Shown one piece after another: positions 7,746 through 13,152 of a DNA stretch of 13,999 nt (position 1 is the first letter of the stretch; every line of letters begins with the position of its first letter). The notes beneath the pieces are model-generated. The model ran no database searches, was not told the origin of the DNA, and saw nothing but the letters and a program-made list of their open reading frames with translations. The position numbers and the translations under genes were made by a program. The stretch is from Chloroflexota bacterium (lineage in GTDB: Bacteria; Chloroflexota; Anaerolineae; Anaerolineales; Villigracilaceae). The stretch is from assembly GCA_016191895.1 (NCBI GenBank), contig JACPVD010000233.1, positions 1 through 13,999 on the forward strand, read 5' to 3'.

Positions 7746-8666
7746 ATGCCGTTAATAAAGAATGGACCGCCGAAGATTTCCGTGATCATCCCCGCTTTCA
7801 ACGAAGGCGGCGTGATCGGCGGTGTGATCGAGCGGATTCGCGCAGTGGCGAACACGCTGGATAAACATAATGAGATTATCGTCATTGACGACGGCTCAAC
7901 CGACAACACCGCGCAACATGCGCGCGATGCAGGAGCGAGGGTAATTCAACACCCGTACAACATTGGCAACGGCGCGGCGGTGAAAACGGGAATCCGCAAC
8001 GCGCGCGGAAAAATTCTCGTCACCATCGACGGCGACGGTCAGCACGACCCGAACGATATTGCCAAACTGGTAAATCAGATTGGTCCGTACGATATGGTGG
8101 TTGGAAGCCGTAACCGCGAATCGGATACCGCCGCGCACCGCGACATCGCCAACAAGATTTTCAATTCATTAGCCACCTATGTTTCCGGGCGCAAGATCGA
8201 AGACCTGACCTCGGGCTTTCGCGCGATCAAGGCGCATATTGCCCGTCAGTTCGTTTATCTTCTGCCGAACCAGTTTTCGTACCCGACCACGATCACACTC
8301 TCGGTCGTCCGCGCGGGATACAGCCTCGGCTACGAGTCGATCCGTTTTGCGCGGCGCGACACAAAGACAAAAAGCAAGATCAGGCCATTACGTGACGGCC
8401 TGCGTTTCTTGATGATCATCTTGAAGATCGCGGTCTTTTACGCGCCGTTGAAAATATTTGTGCCTGTCAGCATCTTCACCTTTTTGGTCGGCGTGGCATA
8501 TGGCCTGATGCGAATCTTTGTATTGGACGCGCCTTATGGACAAACATCCGCCCTGCTTATTTCCACCGCCGCCCTGATCTTCATGGTGGGACTGGTCTCA
8601 GAGCAGATCGCGCAACTGCGTTTCGATAGAAGCGAATCCAATTCACCCATTAACGATGACGAATGA
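7746..8666 (+). CDS. GT2 polyprenyl-phosphate glycosyltransferase (DPM1/GtrB-like) with C-terminal membrane helices
   Basis: 306 aa family 2 glycosyltransferase. The GT-A catalytic domain covers about residues 10-220: ISVIIPAFNEGG (11-22), IVIDDGSTDN (45-54, nucleotide-binding Asp), TIDGDGQHDP (93-102, metal-binding DxD equivalent), VVGSRN (118-123) and LTSGFRAI (154-161). Two hydrophobic C-terminal helices (about 224-258 and 267-287) anchor it in the inner membrane. This architecture is typical of enzymes that transfer a sugar from NDP-sugar to undecaprenyl or dolichyl phosphate, with the active site in the cytoplasm. The start at 7746 has AGGAG five bases upstream; the frame is open from 7683 but that ATG lacks a ribosome site. 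Its stop overlaps the sulfotransferase start by 4 bases (ATGA), indicating translational coupling. The sugar cannot be deduced. Confidence 0.9.
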   Translation: MPLIKNGPPKISVIIPAFNEGGVIGGVIERIRAVANTLDKHNEIIVIDDGSTDNTAQHARDAGARVIQHPYNIGNGAAVKTGIRNARGKILVTIDGDGQHDPNDIAKLVNQIGPYDMVVGSRNRESDTAAHRDIANKIFNSLATYVSGRKIEDLTSGFRAIKAHIARQFVYLLPNQFSYPTTITLSVVRAGYSLGYESIRFARRDTKTKSKIRPLRDGLRFLMIILKIAVFYAPLKIFVPVSIFTFLVGVAYGLMRIFVLDAPYGQTSALLISTAALIFMVGLVSEQIAQLRFDRSESNSPINDDE

Positions 8667-9535
8667 AAGATACCCGGCCGATTCTGATCATCTCCACCGG
8701 GCGCACAGGGACAATCTTTTTTTCGCGCCTTTTTGCGGATTTGTACGGCGGTCACTCTGTCACTCGTCCTTCGACTAACGCCCAGGGCGAAGAGGGTGGA
8801 AAGCTGGTGGCTTCCTATCACGAACGCGGCGCTTCGAGACCGATCCAAATCCTCACCAATTTACATTTTGCGCATCTCTTCCCCAAAAGCGGCCTCAAAG
8901 CCGCATGGAAATTACTCAAAGGGAATGAGATTCAAACCTGTGAAGCGAAATTCCATATCGACGCGAATTGTTTTTTATATGGGCTGGCTCCGCTTGCGCC
9001 TGAACTTTACCCGAACCTGAAAGTCCTGCACATCGTCCGCGACCCGCGCGCCTATGTGACCTCACACCTGAACTTCTCCCGCCAAAAAGGAACGAGTTTC
9101 ATCGCCAATTACTTCGTCCCGTTCTGGCAGCCGAATCCGTTTTTGGTCGGCGGGATGCCGTTTGGCAAAATATTCAAATTGACCCGCTTCGAAAAATATT
9201 GCTGGATATGGGATTTCAAAAATCGCGTGATGGAGGGCCTGGAAAATTCAGCTACACCGTACATGCGCGTGCGATTTGAAGACTTGTTCAACACTGACAA
9301 TCCCGAAGACTTGTTCGGCAACATCACAGACTTTCTCAGTCTGCCGCACGTGACAGGAATCCGCGAGAAATTTCGCCAGCCTGCCAACACATCCGCGAAA
9401 ACCGATTTCCCCGAATGGCCCGAATGGACATCCAAGCAAGCTGCGCAGTTGCAGAATCTCTGCGGGGCAAGGATGGCGAAATATGGGTATGGAGGAGAGA
9501 GGGGGTGGGAGGAGAAAGTTCGTGGTGCGTGGTGA
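8663..9535 (+). CDS. Sulfotransferase family protein
   Basis: 290 aa, P-loop-like PAPS-dependent sulfotransferase fold. The 5'-phosphosulfate loop is ILIISTGRTGTIFFSRL (7-23). The 3'-phosphate site is HIVRDPRAYVTSHLNF (123-138), with the expected Arg-Asp-Pro and a downstream Ser134. A later VRFEDLF (203-209) matches the conserved segment near the end of such domains. There is no signal peptide or obvious membrane helix, so it is likely cytoplasmic or membrane-peripheral. It begins inside the stop of the GT2 gene (ATGA), so the two should be made together; sulfation of a glycolipid or surface glycan intermediate is a reasonable inference, but the acceptor is unknown. The last four residues (RGAW) and the stop are encoded by an intergenic tandem repeat, so the C-terminal end looks recently altered. 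Confidence 0.85.
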   Translation: MKDTRPILIISTGRTGTIFFSRLFADLYGGHSVTRPSTNAQGEEGGKLVASYHERGASRPIQILTNLHFAHLFPKSGLKAAWKLLKGNEIQTCEAKFHIDANCFLYGLAPLAPELYPNLKVLHIVRDPRAYVTSHLNFSRQKGTSFIANYFVPFWQPNPFLVGGMPFGKIFKLTRFEKYCWIWDFKNRVMEGLENSATPYMRVRFEDLFNTDNPEDLFGNITDFLSLPHVTGIREKFRQPANTSAKTDFPEWPEWTSKQAAQLQNLCGARMAKYGYGGERGWEEKVRGAW

Positions 9536-9558
9536 GTGATGCGTGGTGAGTGGTGCGT
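9521..9558. repeat. Short GT-rich tandem repeat at the sulfotransferase stop
   Basis: Two consecutive 14-base units, CGTGGTGAGTGATG (9528-9541) and CGTGGTGAGTGGTG (9542-9555), differ at one base. They are preceded by a partial unit CGTGGTG (9521-9527) and followed by CGT. The first units encode the final residues and TGA stop of the sulfotransferase. I see no gene in the rest of the 109-base gap apart from the REP-like element at 9575-9619. Confidence 0.85.
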
Positions 9559-9574
9559 AAAACACTCCGGTGGT

Positions 9575-9619
9575 GGTCTTGATACGCCTTCGGCTATTGC
9601 CTCAGGCTACTCGACCAAC
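9575..9619 (-). repeat. REP-like element A (GTAG + hairpin)
   Basis: Read on the minus strand it starts GTTGGTCGAGTAG and ends TATCAAGACC. Between them is a foldback with paired GCCT/AGGC and GGC/GCC, separated by opposed GA mismatches, around a 4-base loop (9586-9607). The GTAG tetranucleotide (CTAC at 9607-9610) abuts the stem. The same frame of conserved ends occurs at 10595-10638 and 10668-10713. It lies 26 bases before the flippase-like start and may hold untranslated leader. Confidence 0.8.
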
Positions 9620-9644
9620 AAGGTCTTTTAGAAATAGTAGATTT

Positions 9645-10646
9645 ATGAAAAATCGCAAACTCTTTCTTTACATAATCAGTGGAATCCTCTCTGCGATATT
9701 GCTCGCGTACCTCCTCCTCAACCTCGATTGGGAGATATTACGTGTTGCGTTCGCGGATATCCATTGGGGATGGCTGGGACTGGCGTTGCTGGTGTATATC
9801 CTCAACATTTTCCTGCGGGCGCTACGGTTCGCCAATTTGATCTACTCCCGCCCCGTGAAGTGGCAAGACCTTGTTCCTGTTTCAGCCCTGCATAATATTT
9901 CGATGTATCTCATGCCCGCAAAAACGGGTGATGTTACCTATATTTTCATCGCAAAGAACAGGCTCGATCTCCCCATCATCGAAGGGACGGCCACCCTGCT
10001 GGCGGCGCGTTTCTACGATTTTTCAGTAGTCTCATTTCTTCTTGCCGTTCTTCTGCCTTTTTCAAAAAACGACATGCCCGATTGGATATTCGATTCATCT
10101 TTGATTTTTTGTTTGCTCACGTTGCTCGGCGCGATCGGAATTTTACTCTCTCTGCAATTCAGCAAACCCAAAAGTGACGAAGAACAAATCGCCGAAAGGA
10201 CCCTGCTTACCCGGATCCGCGCGGCGTGGGAGAAGTTCATTACGGGCTTGCGCGAGATTCAAGGACACGGGGCGCATGGGCGGGTTGCGTTGCTCACAGC
10301 GGGAATCTGGCTGTGTGTGTATTCCAATTTCTATTTTGCGACACGCGGCATGGGACTTCCTGTTGCGTTCTATCACATTGCGATCATTTCCATCGTGATG
10401 ATTCCCCTCACCCTGCTCCCCCTGCAAGGTTTTGCCAACATCGGCACGCACGAAGTCGGCTGGACCTCGGTGCTGGTGGCGTTCGGCTATCCATACACAA
10501 CCGCGCTGACAATCGCGGCAGGGTCGCATTTTGTTTTGCTGCTGTCGGTGCTGGTTGGCGGCGGGCTGGCGTTTTGGGGGGCACAAATAATCAGTGGTCG
10601 AGTAGTCCCGCGTGTTCGTCGCGGGACATATCGAGACCGCCCATAA
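9645..10646 (+). CDS. Flippase-like lysylphosphatidylglycerol synthase TM-region protein (AglD/YbhN-like)
   Basis: 333 aa polytopic inner-membrane protein with about 7-8 hydrophobic segments (approximately 7-26, 42-60, 112-138, 152-171, 213-231, 240-262, 272-290, 294-314). The segment NISMYLMPAKTGDVTYIFIAKNR (84-106; key residues Pro91, Gly95, Asp96) and the later LTLLPLQGFANIGTHEVGW (255-273) match the conserved blocks of the UPF0104/AglD family of LPG-synthase-type membrane regions. Such proteins are often found beside glycosyltransferases and are thought to move or modify lipid-linked material; no reaction can be assigned here. The start at 9645 has only a weak ribosome site; the frame is open from 9570, but that stretch is a REP-like element. 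The last 16 or so residues (from about Gly318) are encoded by a second REP-like element, so the natural C-terminus probably ended near WGAQI. Confidence 0.85.
   Translation: MKNRKLFLYIISGILSAILLAYLLLNLDWEILRVAFADIHWGWLGLALLVYILNIFLRALRFANLIYSRPVKWQDLVPVSALHNISMYLMPAKTGDVTYIFIAKNRLDLPIIEGTATLLAARFYDFSVVSFLLAVLLPFSKNDMPDWIFDSSLIFCLLTLLGAIGILLSLQFSKPKSDEEQIAERTLLTRIRAAWEKFITGLREIQGHGAHGRVALLTAGIWLCVYSNFYFATRGMGLPVAFYHIAIISIVMIPLTLLPLQGFANIGTHEVGWTSVLVAFGYPYTTALTIAAGSHFVLLLSVLVGGGLAFWGAQIISGRVVPRVRRGTYRDRP
10595..10638 (+). repeat. REP-like element B (GTAG + 8-bp hairpin)
   Basis: Starts TGGTCGAGTAG and ends TATCGAGACC. The core is a perfect stem GTCCCGCG (10605-10612) with CGCGGGAC (10620-10627) around TGTTCGT. 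GTAG (10602-10605) sits at the foot of the stem, as in element A. It lies inside the 3' end of the flippase-like gene and codes for its last residues in frame. Orientation is opposite to elements A and C. Confidence 0.85.
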
Positions 10647-10667
10647 ATAAAGGCCATTCCATTGAAT

Positions 10668-10713
10668 GTTGGTCGCGATACAGGTTCGAAGAACACTCAC
10701 CTACTCGACCAAC
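10668..10713 (-). repeat. REP-like element C (degenerate hairpin)
   Basis: Outer ends GTTGGTCG (10668-10675) and CGACCAAC (10706-10713) are exact reverse complements. On the minus strand it reads GTTGGTCGAGTAG, then a weak foldback with GTTC/GAAC, then TATCGCGACC. Elements B and C face each other: TGGTCGAGTAG (10595-10605) and CTACTCGACCA (10701-10711) form 11-bp terminal inverted repeats of a roughly 117-bp unit. It occupies the gap before the alpha-galactosidase, whose ATG follows 11 bases later. Confidence 0.8.
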
Positions 10714-10724
10714 GGAATATTTAT

Positions 10725-12287
10725 ATGACCAAAATTCACTTTTCCGAAATCCAAACCGAATCAAAAATCGTCAAAGCCGCAGACTTGCAGATCGAACTGC
10801 CTTCAACGCCGGTCGAATATTATCGTCATGGCTGGCAGTCATGGTCGCTGGCGGCGTGGACGGATCCAAATCCGTTGCCGGTGCAGAAGCCCGCGATCTT
10901 TCACCCGTTGCAGGTGGATGTTGAGACAGTATACGAATCGAATCCAAACGGGTCATGGCTGGGCGCGGCTGAGTTCACAGATGGCAATGTCCTTTTGTTG
11001 GGGGCATTGGCAACAGACGCAACTGTGATCCTTGATCAGAATCAATTGTCAGGGCGGAGCGATGCGGGCGATATCGAGTGGTTCATGGCATTTGGTCAGG
11101 AGCAGGTCGTCTTCGAGGAATATGTCGAAGAGTTGGGAATCCGATTCGGAACCATCAAAAAGAATGACGCGCCGCGCGTTTGGTGTTCGTGGTACAGTCT
11201 GTATCATGCGATCGATGAACCCGCACTTCACAAAATTTTCGACGAGTTGACAGACCTGCCTTTTGAAGTATTACAAGTGGATGACGGCTGGCAAATGGAT
11301 ATCGGAGATTGGGAGGCGAATAAAAAATTCCCGTCGGGTATGGTTGCGCTTGCGGAAAAAATAAAATCAACCGGCAGGCGTGCGGGATTGTGGCTTGCGC
11401 CGTTGATCGCCACAAAAACGTCGCGACTTTTTCACGATCATCCGGATTGGTTTCTGCGCGATGAGCGTGGACGATTCGTTTCTGCTGGATTCAACTGGGG
11501 GCAGCCGCTCTACGCGCTCGACACCACACATCCTGACGTAACCTCGTGGCTGGTTGCGCTCATGAAGCAGGTCCGCGCCTGGGGCTTTGACTACTTAAAA
11601 CTGGATTTCCTCTACGCCGGCGCATTGAAAGGCAAACGCCATGTTGATATGCCGCGCGAAGCCGTATATCGCGAAAGCCTGCGCCTGATGCGTGAAGCCA
11701 TGGGCGCGGACGCCTTTTTTCTCACCTGTGGCACTCCGATTTTGCCGGCGCTCGGACTATGCGACGCAATGCGAGTCGGTCCTGATGTGGGCGCAGACTG
11801 GGAGAAACACCGCGACGCAGTTTTGTTTTACAACTTCGCGATTCCCGGAACAAGAAATGCCATTCGCACTGTTGTAAATCGTTTATGGCTGAAACCACTC
11901 CTGCACATCGACCCCGATGTGGTGTATTTCGAATCCATGGAAAACTCGCTAACCTTCGAGCAAAAGACTTTGCTGCAAAACCTCGCGTTGGTCTGTGAGT
12001 TCAAAGCCACATCCGACCTGCCACAATGGATGACAAAAGATGAGTACGAACACCTGCGCTCCTATTTGAATACGAATCCCGAAATCAGGCAGGCAGGTAG
12101 ATACATATTCGAGATCGATGGCCGCCGTGTGGATTTCACATCCGCCACTCAATTACCCGAAACAGCAAAAGGCTTGTCCGCGTTGTGGGGAGCGTTCCTC
12201 GGCTGGCTGGGAGATTTTCATTTCGTATTGAGAATATTCAAAATGCTGGATGACAGAACATTGAGAAAAAGAAGGGCAAGTTTATAG
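10725..12287 (+). CDS. Alpha-galactosidase, GH36 (Thermotoga GalA-like)
   Basis: 520 aa glycoside hydrolase of clan GH-D, hydrolysing alpha-1,6-galactosides such as melibiose or raffinose-type sugars. An N-terminal beta domain (1 to about 145) precedes a (beta/alpha)8 barrel. Barrel motifs: VWCSWYSLYH (152-161), LQVDDGWQMDIGDW (183-196), GLWLAPLIA (221-229), YLKLDFLYAGALKG (290-303) with nucleophile Asp294, and MRVGPDVGADW (349-359) with acid/base Asp354. These correspond, from memory, to Asp327 and Asp387 of the 552-aa Thermotoga maritima enzyme. The C-terminal beta domain is short. No signal peptide is visible, so it should be cytoplasmic and need an importer not seen here. The start at 10725 is preferred because the upstream in-frame ATG (10662) would translate a REP-like element. 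It could equally process a galactosylated glycan or glycolipid made by the neighbouring genes. Confidence 0.92.
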   Translation: MTKIHFSEIQTESKIVKAADLQIELPSTPVEYYRHGWQSWSLAAWTDPNPLPVQKPAIFHPLQVDVETVYESNPNGSWLGAAEFTDGNVLLLGALATDATVILDQNQLSGRSDAGDIEWFMAFGQEQVVFEEYVEELGIRFGTIKKNDAPRVWCSWYSLYHAIDEPALHKIFDELTDLPFEVLQVDDGWQMDIGDWEANKKFPSGMVALAEKIKSTGRRAGLWLAPLIATKTSRLFHDHPDWFLRDERGRFVSAGFNWGQPLYALDTTHPDVTSWLVALMKQVRAWGFDYLKLDFLYAGALKGKRHVDMPREAVYRESLRLMREAMGADAFFLTCGTPILPALGLCDAMRVGPDVGADWEKHRDAVLFYNFAIPGTRNAIRTVVNRLWLKPLLHIDPDVVYFESMENSLTFEQKTLLQNLALVCEFKATSDLPQWMTKDEYEHLRSYLNTNPEIRQAGRYIFEIDGRRVDFTSATQLPETAKGLSALWGAFLGWLGDFHFVLRIFKMLDDRTLRKRRASL

Positions 12288-13031
12288 CCGTCGCGTCAGG
12301 CTATACCCCGCCAAAACCAGCATCGCACCCGCACCGATCCACGCGGCAGTGACCACGCCCGGAGCGGTCACCTGCTTGACGGCGATCCCCGCGAACGACC
12401 AGACCAGCACGGACAGGTATCCCGCGTCCCGACGCGTGAGCGCCATAAGCAGACCGAGGACAGAGGCAATCGCGATCATGATCACCGCCCACGTCTGCGG
12501 CGCGATTCCGAATCCGCTCCACTCAACGAGATACAGCCAGTCTGTCACATTGGCGACGGTCGCGACGGTGATCCAGCCGAGGTAGACGCTGAAGGGCAAG
12601 TCCACCGACCACCACTCCGCGCCAGAGGCGGAGGAACGGTTCACGTTCAACTTCAGATAACTCGCGATGAGCAGTCCCAGCAGGGTGAGCATGACGAGCA
12701 CACTCAAGCCGAACAAGTTGTAATGCCAGGTAAACAGCCAGGCGGCGTTGACGAGTCCGCTCAGGGCAAAGAGATAACCAAGATTACGCAGGCGCGGACC
12801 TTCTTTTTGCGAAGGGCGGAACTGGAAAATAGTGAACGCGATCCAGCCGATGTAGATGATGCCCCAAATGGCGAAGACATAACTAGCAGGGACAAAGTAG
12901 ACCTGGAAGCGGTCGGAGATCTCGCCCGTGTTCTGCCCATTGAGCGGCAGGGTGGAGGCGAGGATGTTGACGGTCAGCGCGACGATCACGCTGGCGAGGT
13001 TGGCAAGTTGACGAAGGGTATCTTTGGACAT
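12282..13031 (-). CDS. TspO/MBR-related tryptophan-rich membrane protein (enlarged form)
   Basis: 249 aa, very hydrophobic, with about eight predicted membrane segments (near 11-30, 49-70, 84-101, 106-126, 143-164, 178-197, 203-217, 225-244). Motifs of the TspO/CrtK (tryptophan-rich sensory protein) family are present: VPASYVFAIWGIIYIGW (47-63), LVNAAWLFTWHYN (93-105) and LPFSVYLGWITVATVAN (145-161). Classic TspO is about 160 aa with five helices, so this is the longer bacterial variant and has extra helices after about 165. TspO proteins bind porphyrins or cholesterol-like ligands and in some phototrophs tune pigment gene expression; the role of the long variants is unknown. The start at 13031 has AAGGAGA upstream. 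Its stop overlaps the stop of the convergent alpha-galactosidase. It is divergent from a CarH-like regulator. Confidence 0.8.
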   Translation of the reverse strand: MSKDTLRQLANLASVIVALTVNILASTLPLNGQNTGEISDRFQVYFVPASYVFAIWGIIYIGWIAFTIFQFRPSQKEGPRLRNLGYLFALSGLVNAAWLFTWHYNLFGLSVLVMLTLLGLLIASYLKLNVNRSSASGAEWWSVDLPFSVYLGWITVATVANVTDWLYLVEWSGFGIAPQTWAVIMIAIASVLGLLMALTRRDAGYLSVLVWSFAGIAVKQVTAPGVVTAAWIGAGAMLVLAGYSLTRRL

Positions 13032-13055
13032 GGATTCTCCTTTTAGAATGGCTGA

Positions 13056-13083
13056 ATTGTACATGTTTAATTCATTTTGTCAA
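13056..13083 (-). promoter_or_regulatory. Sigma70-type promoter of the TspO-like gene
   Basis: Minus strand: perfect -35 TTGACA (13083-13078), 16-base spacer, -10 TACAAT (13061-13056). Transcription would start near 13049, giving a leader of about 18 bases that contains the AAGGAGA ribosome site. The -35 box lies within the left arm of the inverted repeat at 13076-13110. Confidence 0.72.
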
Positions 13084-13110
13084 GGTTTTGAAAAGATATA
13101 CCTTGACAAA
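13076..13110. promoter_or_regulatory. Palindromic candidate operator joining two divergent -35 boxes
   Basis: TTTGTCAAGGT (13076-13086) and ACCTTGACAAA (13100-13110) are exact reverse complements separated by 13 bases. Each arm contains a full TTGACA -35 hexamer, one per divergent promoter. A dimeric or tetrameric regulator binding this site would block RNA polymerase at both genes. The adjacent CarH-like protein is the obvious candidate, since CarH-type repressors act by covering promoter -35 regions. Confidence 0.65.
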
Positions 13111-13130
13111 TACCGTGCAATATGTATAAT
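13103..13130 (+). promoter_or_regulatory. Consensus sigma70 promoter of the CarH-like regulator
   Basis: Perfect -35 TTGACA (13103-13108) and perfect -10 TATAAT (13125-13130) with a 16-base spacer; the predicted start near 13137 leaves a leader of about 16 bases carrying GGAG. A promoter this close to consensus would be strong unless repressed, which fits a gene under its own negative control. Confidence 0.85.
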
Positions 13131-13152
13131 ATGCAAACAACACGGAGCCCCC

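Noticed and set aside
9521..9619. CRISPR-like array
   Set aside because: Units are contiguous 14-mers with no spacers, followed by a single REP-like element; there are no cas genes.
9570..9644. Upstream start for the flippase-like gene
   Set aside because: The added residues are a translation of REP-like element A and precede the natural first membrane helix; 9645 is more plausible despite a weak ribosome site.
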